Positions 48,798 through 58,270 of a stretch of 64,000 bases of DNA are shown one piece after another. Numbering within the stretch: position 1 is the first letter of the stretch; the number at the start of each line of letters is the position of its first letter. Source of the stretch: Methyloversatilis discipulorum (GTDB lineage: Bacteria > Pseudomonadota > Gammaproteobacteria > Burkholderiales > Rhodocyclaceae); contig NZ_ARVV01000001.1 in assembly GCF_000385375.1 (NCBI RefSeq), forward strand, positions 1,736,001 through 1,800,000. The letters are read 5' to 3'. The translations under genes were made by a program, and so were the position numbers. A model generated the notes under the pieces. The model worked only from the letters and a program-made list of their open reading frames with translations, did not search any database and was not told where the DNA came from.

Positions 48798-50267
48798 ATG
48801 CCATACGTATCGACAGACGACAGCCCGGAATTGCTTTCGACGCACGCGGCCGGTCCACGCGAACGTCGGTTGGTCAGTCTCGTCGTCATATTTTCGCTGC
48901 TGCTTTTTGCAGTCAGCGTGCCCTACGCGAAAATGCCATTGCCGCATATTCCGGCATTTGTCGCGGTCTACGATTCCGCATTGTTCGTCGTCTATCTGGT
49001 CACCGCCGTGCTGCTTTACGGGCATGGCGTGACGCTGCGCTCAAGCGCGATGTTCCTGCTGGCGGATGGCTTTCTCTACGCCTCGGCGATGATTGCGCCG
49101 CATCTGCTCACCTATCCCGAGGTTTTCTCCGCCGAAGGATTGCTCGGTGCGAATATTCAGACCACCGCGTGGATATTCCAGTTCTGGCATGTGGGATTTC
49201 CGCTGTGCGTGATCGGCTATTCACTGATGATGCCGAGAGAATGCAGCAGGGGTCCCGGAATACGCTCGATATTCGGCAGTGCGGGGCGGCATGTTTCGTG
49301 CACGTTGCTGATGGCCGTATTGTCCGCGCTGCTGGCGATACATGGCGCCAATATATTGCCGGACATCATGAAAGGTACGTTCGGATATACCCATCGAATG
49401 TTCTGGATCGTGTCCGCGATATGGATTCTGAATGGCTTTGCGCTGTATGTGCTATGGCGGAAGAAACCGCGCGCCGCGCTCGATCTGTGGCTCATCGTGA
49501 CCATGGTGGCCTGGCTGCTGGAAGTGGCGCTGGTGGCGGTGTTCAACGCCGGGCGCTATGACCTCGGCTTCTACGTCGGGCGCGTCCACGGGCTGCTCGC
49601 GGCCAGCATGGTGCTGGTCGCGCTGGTGATCGAGAACGGGCGCCTGTACGCCCATCTGGGCCGTGCGCATGAGCGGGTGAGGCTGAAGGCCTCGGAACTC
49701 GAACGCCTGAATGCGACCGACGCGCTCACCGGCATCGCCAATCGCCGGGTGTTCGGCGAAACGCTGGGACGCGAATGGCATCGCAGCCTGCGCAGCGGCC
49801 GGCCGCTGTCGCTGCTGATGCTGGATGTCGATCATTTCAAGCCCTACAACGACACGCACGGTCACCTTGGCGGCGACGACTGCCTGCGCAGCGTGGCGCA
49901 GGCGCTGGCGTCCTGTACGCGGCGCGCCTCCGATCTGGTGGCGCGCTATGGCGGCGAGGAATTCGCCATCCTGCTGCCGGATACCGGCGAGTCGGACGCC
50001 TCGGCGGTGGCGCAGTCGGCCTGTCGCGCCGTGCTGTCGCTCGGCATTCCGCACGGCAAGTCGTCGGTGCACGATTGCGTGACGGTGAGCATCGGCGTCG
50101 CCACCTTCGTGCCGCCGCCCGCCTTCGTCGGCAAGCTGGCCGGCAAGCCGTCGTCGCTGATCGACGCCGCCGACCAGGCGCTGTACGAAGCCAAGCAGCA
50201 GGGCCGCAACCGCGTGGTGGTGCAGGTGCAGCCGGTGAGCTACCACACCAGCGGATTCACCCGGTAG
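48798..50267 (+). CDS. Membrane diguanylate cyclase
   Basis: A 489-residue protein with about eight helices in the first 280 residues and a C-terminal GGDEF domain that makes c-di-GMP. The active site RYGGEEFAILLPD is intact and is preceded by the inhibitory-site RxxD (RASD) five residues before GG. The membrane part is of a sensor type that I do not recognise. Its 3' end overlaps mtfA (opposite strand) by 28 bases. Confidence 0.88.
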   Translation: MPYVSTDDSPELLSTHAAGPRERRLVSLVVIFSLLLFAVSVPYAKMPLPHIPAFVAVYDSALFVVYLVTAVLLYGHGVTLRSSAMFLLADGFLYASAMIAPHLLTYPEVFSAEGLLGANIQTTAWIFQFWHVGFPLCVIGYSLMMPRECSRGPGIRSIFGSAGRHVSCTLLMAVLSALLAIHGANILPDIMKGTFGYTHRMFWIVSAIWILNGFALYVLWRKKPRAALDLWLIVTMVAWLLEVALVAVFNAGRYDLGFYVGRVHGLLAASMVLVALVIENGRLYAHLGRAHERVRLKASELERLNATDALTGIANRRVFGETLGREWHRSLRSGRPLSLLMLDVDHFKPYNDTHGHLGGDDCLRSVAQALASCTRRASDLVARYGGEEFAILLPDTGESDASAVAQSACRAVLSLGIPHGKSSVHDCVTVSIGVATFVPPPAFVGKLAGKPSSLIDAADQALYEAKQQGRNRVVVQVQPVSYHTSGFTR

Positions 50268-51079
50268 TAGGACGACAGTTCGGCGTAGGCCTCGGGCAGC
50301 GCTGCCGCAAGATGCTGCGGCCGCTCGAAGAAGCTTTCGGTGGCGACGGCGAAGAACTCGGCCGGGCTGTAGGCGCCGTAGGGGTCGAGCACCGGCGGCT
50401 CGTGCGCCGCGACCTGCTGGTGCAGCATCGCGTATGCCGCCCCCATCACCGCCGCCCAGCGCGCCACGCGCGCCGCACCGCGCAGCGGCGGCGCGCCGTT
50501 TGCCTCGCCGTTCTCCTGGTCCAGCTGATGCGCGAACTCGTGGATGACCACGTTGTGCCCGTCGGCCGCGTCGGCGGCGCCAGCGAGCACCGCGTCCCAG
50601 GCCAGCACGACCTGGCCGCGCGACGACGATTCGCCCAGATGTACGCGGCGCCAGGCGTGCTGCACGCCAGCGGCGTCGGTTTCGGTTCGGGTGACGGCAA
50701 AGGCACCCGGATAGACCAGGATTTCGCGCAGCCCGGCGAAGTAGTCGGTCGGCCGGTTCAGGATGAGCAGGCAGGCCTGGGCGGCGATCAGCACCCGCAC
50801 CTCGTCGGTGATCACCATGCCGTCGCAGCCGATGAAGCGCTTCTCGGCAACGAACACCTGGATGCGACGGCGCAGCTGCTGCTGCAGATCAGGCGGCAGT
50901 GCTCGCCAGGCCGGCATGTTCCGCTGCAGCAGACGGCGCCACTCGGCGGGGAAAGGACGCGCCCGGATGCGGCGCCGGCGCAGTGCGGTACGCAGCGGAT
51001 CGGCGAACAGCCACAGCGCGGCAGACAGCAGTATTGCGATCAGCGCGGCCAGTGCGAGAGTGGAGGTGAGCGGAGTCAT
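50240..51079 (-). CDS. mtfA: MtfA-like zinc peptidase
   Basis: A 279-residue protein with an N-terminal membrane helix and the zinc motif HEFAHQLD near residue 180, followed by the glutamate region SPAEFFAVATESFFE. In E. coli MtfA binds the repressor Mlc and has peptidase activity. The family often carries the RLQ-PxW-style N-terminal block seen here. The ATG at 51079 is used. Confidence 0.82.
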   Translation of the reverse strand: MTPLTSTLALAALIAILLSAALWLFADPLRTALRRRRIRARPFPAEWRRLLQRNMPAWRALPPDLQQQLRRRIQVFVAEKRFIGCDGMVITDEVRVLIAAQACLLILNRPTDYFAGLREILVYPGAFAVTRTETDAAGVQHAWRRVHLGESSSRGQVVLAWDAVLAGAADAADGHNVVIHEFAHQLDQENGEANGAPPLRGAARVARWAAVMGAAYAMLHQQVAAHEPPVLDPYGAYSPAEFFAVATESFFERPQHLAAALPEAYAELSSYYRVNPLVW

Positions 51080-51244
51080 CAATCGCAGATCGGGGCAGCG
51101 GCGGTGGTTTCAAGCCGGGCAGATATCCTGCCTCTGTGCGCTGTCTTGCGGTTTGAACTTGAGGTCTTCCGACCACGACCGCTCGTCCTTGCACACGCCC
51201 GACGGCATGCTACGGTGACTGACCGTCATCGCCCCGGGGTCACG

Positions 51245-51697
51245 ATGTATTCCGATTGGAACGCCTGTCACGTCGCGCAACTCGCCTGTACCGGCGCGCA
51301 TTTCTCCCACGCCAAGGATTTCGTGTTCCGCAAGTGGTGCGAGCTGGCGGTCGAGCGCAATGTGGTGATGCCGGTCGATCTGTCCGGTTCCTGCCGCTAT
51401 GGCTCGCTGTTCATGAATCGCGTGTTCGGCGGTTCGCTGCGCGGCCATTTCCAGCACCAGTACAACTACATCGATCACCGCGTCGTCGATCTGAGTCACG
51501 ACGCGGCTGACGTGGGTGCGATGACCCACCCCTATCTGCACGAACCGGATTACTTCGAACTCGATTCATTGCAGGACTCGCTGGCCGGCTGCCTGCCGCG
51601 CGTCGACCGCTGGGTGCTCGAATTCCTGGCCGAGGTTGACGCGCGACAGCAGTGCCCGGCCGACCCGGACCCGGCAGCGGTCGTGCTCAGAGCCTGA
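51245..51697 (+). CDS. Unrecognised 150-residue protein
   Basis: A small cytosolic protein starting MYSDWNACHVAQLACTGAHFSH, with four cysteines and several histidines, ending overlapped by 11 bases with the convergent dehydrogenase gene. No ribosome site or motif is clear. Codon use resembles its neighbours, so a real gene is likely. Confidence 0.55.
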   Translation: MYSDWNACHVAQLACTGAHFSHAKDFVFRKWCELAVERNVVMPVDLSGSCRYGSLFMNRVFGGSLRGHFQHQYNYIDHRVVDLSHDAADVGAMTHPYLHEPDYFELDSLQDSLAGCLPRVDRWVLEFLAEVDARQQCPADPDPAAVVLRA

Positions 51698-52655
51698 CCG
51701 GCGTCGGCGGCGTGCCGCCGGTCAGCGCGGCGATCAGGTTGTCGGCGGCGAGGTCGGCCATGGCCTTGCGGGTGGCGCCGGTGGCGCTGGCGATGTGCGG
51801 TGTCAGCACGACGTTGGGCACTTCGAGCAGGCCGGGATTCAGCTTCGGTTCGCCCTCATAGACGTCGAGCGCGGCGGCACCGATGCGGCCGCTGCGCAGC
51901 GCCTCGACCAGCGCCGCGTCGTCGACCACGCCGCCGCGCGCGATATTGGTCAGCGTGGCGGTCGGCTTCATCAGCGCCAGCTCATCAGCACCGATGGCGT
52001 GATGCACGGCGGGCGAATAGGGCACGACCAGTACGAGGTGATCGGCTTCGCGCAGCAGTGTGTCCTTGTCCACCCAGCGCGCACCGAGCGGCGTTTCGAT
52101 GGCGGCCGGGAGCGGGCTGCGGTTGTGGTAGATCACCTTCATGCCGAAGCCGAACGCGCCGCGGCGGGCGATCGCCTGGCCGATGCGGCCCATGCCGAAG
52201 ATGCCCAGTGTCTTACCGTACACGTCGACGCCATTCATCAGCGAGTAGGTCCAGTGCGTCCATCGGCCGTCGCGCAGGAAGCGCTCGCTTTCGGTGACGC
52301 GACGGGCGGCCGCCATCATCAGCGCGAAGCCGAAGTCGGCGGTCGATTCGGTCAGCACGTCCGGCGTGTTGCTGACCAGGATGCCGCGGGCGGTGCAGGC
52401 GGCGACGTCGATATTGTTGTAGCCGACCGCCATCGTGCACACCGCGCGCAGGCCGGGGCAGGCGTCGAGCAGTGCGGCGTCGATCTTCTCGTTGGCGGTG
52501 ATGAAGGCGCCGGCCTTGCCCTGCAGCCGCGCGATCAGCTCCGGCTGTGTGAACACGCGATCTTCCTGGTTGGCATCGACGTCGAAATGCTGCGACAGAC
52601 GGTCTATCAGTTCAGGCAGGACGTAGCGGGCGACGAGAATCGAGGGGCGGCTCAA
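51687..52655 (-). CDS. D-2-hydroxyacid dehydrogenase (glyoxylate/hydroxypyruvate reductase type)
   Basis: A 322-residue NAD(P)-dependent enzyme. The Rossmann motif GMGRIGQAIARR lies near residue 152; catalytic Arg (NIARGGVVDD), Glu (DVYEGEP) and His (LTPHIASAT) are in order. Sequence resembles the GhrB group, which reduces glyoxylate and hydroxypyruvate, useful in C1 metabolism if serine-cycle steps operate. It may be the last member of the RND block, 120 bases after the SDR gene. Confidence 0.88.
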   Translation of the reverse strand: MSRPSILVARYVLPELIDRLSQHFDVDANQEDRVFTQPELIARLQGKAGAFITANEKIDAALLDACPGLRAVCTMAVGYNNIDVAACTARGILVSNTPDVLTESTADFGFALMMAAARRVTESERFLRDGRWTHWTYSLMNGVDVYGKTLGIFGMGRIGQAIARRGAFGFGMKVIYHNRSPLPAAIETPLGARWVDKDTLLREADHLVLVVPYSPAVHHAIGADELALMKPTATLTNIARGGVVDDAALVEALRSGRIGAAALDVYEGEPKLNPGLLEVPNVVLTPHIASATGATRKAMADLAADNLIAALTGGTPPTPVRL

Positions 52656-52775
52656 GACAGGCTCCGGTGATGTGCAGGAGCGCCGAATCTAGCGCGCGGC
52701 CCGCCGCCAGGCGAGCCGCAGCGCACAAGTGTTACGCGGCGTACGGCAGCACAGTTGCCGCCGCGCAGCCTGCAC

Positions 52776-53513
52776 TTACCAGGGCAGTGCCTCGCCCATG
52801 TGGAAGAAGCCGCCGGTCGGGCCGTCGGCCGGCAGGGTCGCCAGCTGCACGCTGGTCTTGCCGCCGTCGGCGATGTCCATCGGTGCGTTCGGGCCGCCCA
52901 TGTCGGTCTTCACCCAGCCCGGATGGGCGGAGTTCACCTTGATCGGCGTGTCGGCCAGTTCGGCCGCCAGGTGCACGGTGTAGGCGTTCAGCGCGGTCTT
53001 CGACGCGTTGTAGGCGACTTCCTTGGCCGGTGCGATCGGCGAGTCCGGCGCGCAGTGCGTGCCGAGCGAACCGAGGATGGACGACAGGTTCACGATGCGG
53101 CCGGCCGGAGCCTGACGGATCAGCGGCAGCAGGATCTGCGTCAGTTCGATCACGGCGAAGAAATTCACGTCGAAGGTGCGTCGCAGGACGTCCTGCGACA
53201 CCGTGCTGGCGTTCGGCGCGAAGAATTCGCCGAGCGCGATGCCGGCGTTGTTCACCAGGATGTCGAGCCGGCCGTACTGGCTGGCGAAGTGGTCGTATAC
53301 CGCCTGGAAGGTCGACGGCTTGGTCGCGTCGAAGCCGATGGCCGAAGCGTGAATGCCTTCGTTGCGCAGCGCGGCGACGGCTTCCTCGCCCTTGTCCGGA
53401 TCGCGCACGCCGATCACCACTTCGATTCCGAGGCGGCCGAGGCCGCGTGCGGTTTCAAGGCCGAGACCACGGTTGCCACCGGTGATGAAGGCGACTTTCT
53501 GTTGCGTGTTCAT
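52776..53513 (-). CDS. Short-chain dehydrogenase/reductase
   Basis: A 245-residue SDR with cofactor motif TGGNRGLGLETA, NNAG in LDILVNNAGIAL, catalytic Ser in NLSS and YNASK. It ends GGFFHMGEALPW, like carbonyl-reductase-type members. It lies 11 bases after the outer-membrane factor gene, so it is likely co-transcribed with the RND pump. Substrate unknown. Confidence 0.85.
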   Translation of the reverse strand: MNTQQKVAFITGGNRGLGLETARGLGRLGIEVVIGVRDPDKGEEAVAALRNEGIHASAIGFDATKPSTFQAVYDHFASQYGRLDILVNNAGIALGEFFAPNASTVSQDVLRRTFDVNFFAVIELTQILLPLIRQAPAGRIVNLSSILGSLGTHCAPDSPIAPAKEVAYNASKTALNAYTVHLAAELADTPIKVNSAHPGWVKTDMGGPNAPMDIADGGKTSVQLATLPADGPTGGFFHMGEALPW

Positions 53514-53524
53514 GCTCTAGCTCC

Positions 53525-55069
53525 TCAGGGATTGCGGGCGTGCAGGGGCTGGTCCGGCCCTGCGTCGGAAATGTCTGCGGGTGCCTGGCCGTCCCAGCCG
53601 CCACCCAATGCACGGATGAGACCGACCGCGGCGCGCGCGCGTTCGCCTTCGAGCTGCGAGGCGATGCGCCGCTGCAGCAGCACGCTGCGGTCGGCATCGA
53701 TCACGTCGAGCTGGCTGACCGAACCTTCGCGGTACTGGATCTGCGACAGCTGCGCGGCGCGCGCGGCGGCGCGTACCGCTTCGTCCTGCGTGCGCGTCTG
53801 TTCCGCCAGGATGCGCAGGCCGGCCAGGTTGTCCTCGACCTCGCGGAAGGCGCCGAGCACGGTCTGGCGGTAGGCGGCGACCTCTTCGTCGTAGACGGCG
53901 CGGGCGCGTTCCAGCCCGGCTTCGCGCGCGCCGCCGTCGAAGAGGGGCAGCGTCAGCGCGGTGCCGACCAGCGGTCCGAGCACGAAGCTGCGCGTGCTCC
54001 ACTGGAACAGATTGCCCAGTTCGGACGATTCGTAACCCAGTGCGCCGGTCAGGTTCAGGCGCGGAAACCAGGCCGCCTGCGCGATGCCGACACGGGCGTT
54101 GGCAGCCGCCATCGCGCGCTCTGCGGCGGCGATGTCGGGTCGACGTTCGAGCAGTGCCGAAGGCAGGCCCGGCGGGATGTCGAGCGTGACCCGCTCGAGC
54201 GGCTGCGGCTCGAGCGCGAAGTCCGCCGGTGCGCGGCCGAGCAGCAGTGCCAGAGCGTGTTCCGCGTTGGCGCGGCGGCGCGACACGCCGAAGGACTCGG
54301 ACTGCGCCGACGCCAGCTCGGTCTTTGCGCGCGCCAGTTCCAGCTCGCTCACGTCGCCTTCGTCGAAGCGCCGCTGCACCAGGCGCAGCGTTTCAGTGCG
54401 CAGCTGCACGGTGCCGGTGTAGAGCGCCTGTTCGGCATCGAGCTCACGGATCAGGAAATAGGTCTGTGCGACGTCGGCCTGCAGCGCGAGCTGCAGCGAG
54501 CGGAACAGCGCTTCGCGCTGCTGCGCGGTGGCGCTGGCCGCATCGACGCCGGCGGCCACGCGGCCGAACAGGTCGACCTCGTAGGCGACGGTGGCCTGCG
54601 CACGCCACAGCGTCAGCGCGTTGCCGTCCGCGCTGTCGTCCAGCCCGCGCGCCGCCGGCGACTGCCGCTGCCGGGTCGGGCCGAAGCCGGCGCCGACCTG
54701 CGGTGACTGCTGCGAGCGGGCGTCGCGCACCAGGGCGCGGGACTGGGCGAGGCGTGCGGCGGCGGCCTTCAGGTCCTGGTTGGCGTCCATCGCCTGCGCG
54801 ACCAGCGTGTTCAGGCGACCGTCGCCGAACACCGTCCACCATTCGCCGCGCGCCAGCTCTTCCGACGGCCGCGCCGGCTTCCAGTCCTTGTTGCCGGCGG
54901 GCGCTTCCTTGAAGGCCTGCGGCGTATCGACCGCCGGACGCTCGTAGGTCTGCATCACCGAGCAGCCGGCCAGCACCAGCAGGCTGGACAGCAGCACGGC
55001 ACCGGTCCGCAGCGAGCGGTAGGCCTCTGCAGGAGCGAGCGTGCTCGCCGTGTTCAACGATGTGTTCAT
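53525..55069 (-). CDS. RND efflux outer-membrane lipoprotein (OprM/NodT family)
   Basis: A 514-residue TolC-like channel. The lipobox LVLAGC gives the lipidated cysteine near residue 36, so it is an outer-membrane lipoprotein. Two OEP repeats are present (LALQADVAQTYFLIRELDAEQ, then QTVLGAFREVEDNLAGLR). It lies 14 bases after the pump gene and completes the tripartite system. Confidence 0.92.
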   Translation of the reverse strand: MNTSLNTASTLAPAEAYRSLRTGAVLLSSLLVLAGCSVMQTYERPAVDTPQAFKEAPAGNKDWKPARPSEELARGEWWTVFGDGRLNTLVAQAMDANQDLKAAAARLAQSRALVRDARSQQSPQVGAGFGPTRQRQSPAARGLDDSADGNALTLWRAQATVAYEVDLFGRVAAGVDAASATAQQREALFRSLQLALQADVAQTYFLIRELDAEQALYTGTVQLRTETLRLVQRRFDEGDVSELELARAKTELASAQSESFGVSRRRANAEHALALLLGRAPADFALEPQPLERVTLDIPPGLPSALLERRPDIAAAERAMAAANARVGIAQAAWFPRLNLTGALGYESSELGNLFQWSTRSFVLGPLVGTALTLPLFDGGAREAGLERARAVYDEEVAAYRQTVLGAFREVEDNLAGLRILAEQTRTQDEAVRAAARAAQLSQIQYREGSVSQLDVIDADRSVLLQRRIASQLEGERARAAVGLIRALGGGWDGQAPADISDAGPDQPLHARNP

Positions 55070-55083
55070 GTCAATGCTCCGGA

Positions 55084-58000
55084 TCAGTGGGCGACGGCTG
55101 CGACGTCAGGCAGCGGCGTATGGCCGGCGTGGGTGAGGCGCTTGCCCGAGGCCTTGCGCAGCAGCACGTAGAACACCGGGGTCAGGAAGAGACCGAAGAA
55201 GGTGACGCCCAGCATGCCGGAGAACACCGCCACGCCCATGGCATGACGCATTTCCGCGCCGGCGCCGCTCGACGTGACCAGCGGCACCACGCCCATGATG
55301 AAAGCGATCGATGTCATCAGGATGGGGCGCAGCCGCAGCCGGCTGGCTTCGATCGCCGCCTCGACGATGCCGCGTCCGCGCAGTTCCAGCTCGCGGGCGA
55401 ATTCGACGATCAGGATGGCGTTCTTCGCCGACAGCCCGACCAGCACCATCAGACCGATCTGCGTGAAGATGTTGTTGTCGCCGGCAGTGAGCCAGACGCC
55501 GGTCAGCGCGGCCAGGATGCTCATCGGCACGATGAGGATGACGGCCAGCGGCAGCGTGAGGCTTTCGTACTGCGCGGCGAGCACCAGGAACACCAGCAGC
55601 ACGCTGATCGGGAACACCCAGACACCGGCGTTGCCGGCCAGGATCTTCTGGTAGATCAGGTCCGTCCATTCGTACTTGACACCGCGCGGCAGCACTTCGT
55701 CGGCGATGCGCTCGGCCGCGGCCTGCGCCTGGTCGGACGAATAGCCGGGCGCGGGGCCGCCGTTGATGTCGGCCGAGGTGTAGCCGTTGTAGCGCACCAC
55801 CATTTCCGGGCCGAAGCTCTGCTTCACCTTGACCAGCGAGGACAGCGGCACCATGTCGCCATTCGTGTTGCGCGTCTTCAGCGCCAGGATGTCGGCGGCC
55901 TCGGCGCGGAAGGGCGCGTCAGCCTGGGCACGCACCTGATAGACGCGGCCGAAGCGGTTGAAGTCATTCACGTAGAGCGAACCGAGGTAGATCTGCATGG
56001 TGTCGAACACGTCGGTGATCGGCACGCCGAGCTGCTTGGCCTTCACCCGGTCCAGGTCGACGTCGAGCTGCGGCACGTTGATCTGGTAACTGGAGAAGGT
56101 CGGACCCAGTTCCGGCGCCTTCGCCGCGGCGGCGATGAAGGCTTCCTTGGCCGCTTCCAGTTCGGCGTAGCCGAGCGCGCCGCGGTCCTGCAGCTGCAGC
56201 TTGAAGCCGCCCAGCGTGCCCAGACCCATTACCGGCGGCGGCGGAAACACCGCGATGTAGGCGTCCTTGATGTCGGCGAACTTGGCGTTCAGCGACGCGG
56301 CGATCGCGCCGGCCGACAGCTCCGGGCTCTTGCGCTCGTCGAAGGGCTTGAGCGTCGCGAACACGATGCCGGCACTCGAACTGTTGGTGAAGCCGTTGAT
56401 CGACAGCCCGGGGAAGGCGACCGCGTTCTCGACGCCCGGCTGGGCCAGCGCGATCTCGCCCATGCGGCGGATCACGTCTTCGGTACGGTCGATCGAGGCG
56501 CCGGCCGGCAGCTGGGTGAAGCTGATCAGGTACTGCTTGTCCTGCGCCGGCACGAAGCCGCCAGGCACCAGGTAGGACAGGCCGACCGTCGCGCCGAGCA
56601 GCACGGCATAGACGCCCATGGCCGTGCCCTTTCGCTGGATCATGCCGCTGACGCCGCGTCCGTAGTTTTCCGAACTGCGGTTGAAGAAGCGGTTGAAGCG
56701 CGCGAAGAAGCCGCCGAACACGGCATTCATCGCCCGCGTCAGCGCGTCCGGCTTGGCGTCGTGGCCCTTCAGCAGCATGGCCGCCAGTGCCGGCGACAGC
56801 GTCAGCGAGTTGAAGGCGGAGATGACGGTCGAGATGGCGATCGTCATCGCGAACTGTTTGTAGAACTGGCCGGTCAGGCCGGTCATGAAGGCCAGCGGCA
56901 CGAACACGGCGACCAGCGTAAGCGCGATGGCGATGATGGGGCCGCTCACTTCCTGCATCGCGCGGTAGGTCGCTTCGCGTGCCGACAGGCCCTCGGCGAT
57001 GTTGCGCTCGACGTTCTCGACCACCACGATGGCGTCATCGACCACGATGCCGATGGCCAGCACCATGCCGAACAGCGACAGCGCGTTGATCGAGTAGCCA
57101 AAGCCCAGCATCAGCGAGAAGGTGCCGACGATGGACACCGGCACCGCCAGCAGCGGAATGATGGAGGCGCGCCAGGTCTGCAGGAACACGATGACCACCA
57201 GCACGACCAGCGCGATCGCTTCGAGCAGCGTCACGATGACCGCCTTGATCGACGCGCGCACGAACTGCGTCGGGTCATAGACGATGCGGTACTCGACCGA
57301 GGGCGGGAAATCCTTGGCCAGTTCGGCCATGGTTTCGCGCACCGCGGCCGACACGTCGAGCGCATTCGCGCCCGGTGCCTGGCGGATAGGCAGCGCCACC
57401 GCCGGCTTGTTGTCGAGCAGCGAGCGCAGGCCGTATTCCGAGGCGGCGAGTTCGACCCGCGCGACGTCGGCAAGCCGCGTGATGCTGCCGTCGGGCGAGG
57501 ACTTCAGGATGATGTCCGAGAACTCCTCGACCGTCTGCAGCCGGCCCTGCGCGTTGACCGACAGCTGCAGCGGCACGTCGGCCGCGTTCGGCGAGGCGCC
57601 GATGACGCCGGCCGCGACCTGCACGTTCTGTTCGCGGATCGCGCGCACCACGTCGCTGGCCGTCATGTTGCGCTGGGCCACCTTCTGCGGGTCCAGCCAC
57701 ACGCGCATCGCGTAGTTGCCGGAGCCGAACAGGCCGACTTCACCGACGCCCTTGATGCGCGCCAGGCGGTCCTTCACGTTGATGACAGCGTAGTTGCGCA
57801 GATAGGTCGTGTCGTAGCGGTTGTCCGGCGAGATCAGGTGCACCACCATGGTCAGCGTGGGCGAACTCTTCAGCGTGGTCACGCCCAGCCGCTGCACGTC
57901 TTCCGGCAGCCGCGGCATCGCCTGCGATACCCGGTTCTGCACCAGCTGCTGCGCCTTGTCCGGGTCCATGCCGAGGTTGAAGTAGACAGTCAGCGTCAGG

Positions 58001-58266
58001 TTGCCGTCGCTGTTGGCCTGCGACTGCATGTACAGCATGTCCTCGACGCCGTTGATCGCCTCTTCCAGTGGCGAGGCCACGGTTTCGGCGATCACCTTGG
58101 GGTTGGCGCCCGGGAACTGGGCGCGCACGACGACCGACGGCGGCACCACTTCCGGGTACTCGGAAATCGGCAGCTGGAACAGCGACAGCGCGCCGGCCAG
58201 CAGTATGAGCACCGACAGCACACCGGCGAAGATGGGTCGGTCGATGAAGAATCTGGAAATGTTCAT
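55084..58266 (-). CDS. RND efflux pump, HAE1 family (AcrB/MexF-like)
   Basis: A 1060-residue inner-membrane drug/proton antiporter. It starts MNISRFFIDRPIFAGVLSVLI and carries the proton-relay segment GIVVDDAIVVVENVERN with the paired aspartates in helix 4. The length and two large periplasmic loops are standard. Similarity by eye is highest to MexF/AcrB-type exporters. The adaptor gene ends 4 bases upstream. Confidence 0.94.
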   Translation of the reverse strand: MNISRFFIDRPIFAGVLSVLILLAGALSLFQLPISEYPEVVPPSVVVRAQFPGANPKVIAETVASPLEEAINGVEDMLYMQSQANSDGNLTLTVYFNLGMDPDKAQQLVQNRVSQAMPRLPEDVQRLGVTTLKSSPTLTMVVHLISPDNRYDTTYLRNYAVINVKDRLARIKGVGEVGLFGSGNYAMRVWLDPQKVAQRNMTASDVVRAIREQNVQVAAGVIGASPNAADVPLQLSVNAQGRLQTVEEFSDIILKSSPDGSITRLADVARVELAASEYGLRSLLDNKPAVALPIRQAPGANALDVSAAVRETMAELAKDFPPSVEYRIVYDPTQFVRASIKAVIVTLLEAIALVVLVVIVFLQTWRASIIPLLAVPVSIVGTFSLMLGFGYSINALSLFGMVLAIGIVVDDAIVVVENVERNIAEGLSAREATYRAMQEVSGPIIAIALTLVAVFVPLAFMTGLTGQFYKQFAMTIAISTVISAFNSLTLSPALAAMLLKGHDAKPDALTRAMNAVFGGFFARFNRFFNRSSENYGRGVSGMIQRKGTAMGVYAVLLGATVGLSYLVPGGFVPAQDKQYLISFTQLPAGASIDRTEDVIRRMGEIALAQPGVENAVAFPGLSINGFTNSSSAGIVFATLKPFDERKSPELSAGAIAASLNAKFADIKDAYIAVFPPPPVMGLGTLGGFKLQLQDRGALGYAELEAAKEAFIAAAAKAPELGPTFSSYQINVPQLDVDLDRVKAKQLGVPITDVFDTMQIYLGSLYVNDFNRFGRVYQVRAQADAPFRAEAADILALKTRNTNGDMVPLSSLVKVKQSFGPEMVVRYNGYTSADINGGPAPGYSSDQAQAAAERIADEVLPRGVKYEWTDLIYQKILAGNAGVWVFPISVLLVFLVLAAQYESLTLPLAVILIVPMSILAALTGVWLTAGDNNIFTQIGLMVLVGLSAKNAILIVEFARELELRGRGIVEAAIEASRLRLRPILMTSIAFIMGVVPLVTSSGAGAEMRHAMGVAVFSGMLGVTFFGLFLTPVFYVLLRKASGKRLTHAGHTPLPDVAAVAH

Positions 58267-58270
58267 GGCA

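Noticed and set aside
48593-49561. An open frame on the plus strand overlapping the start of the diguanylate cyclase
   Set aside because: The cyclase frame has membrane helices and the GGEEF motif; the overlapping frame has only low-complexity, Arg-rich translation.
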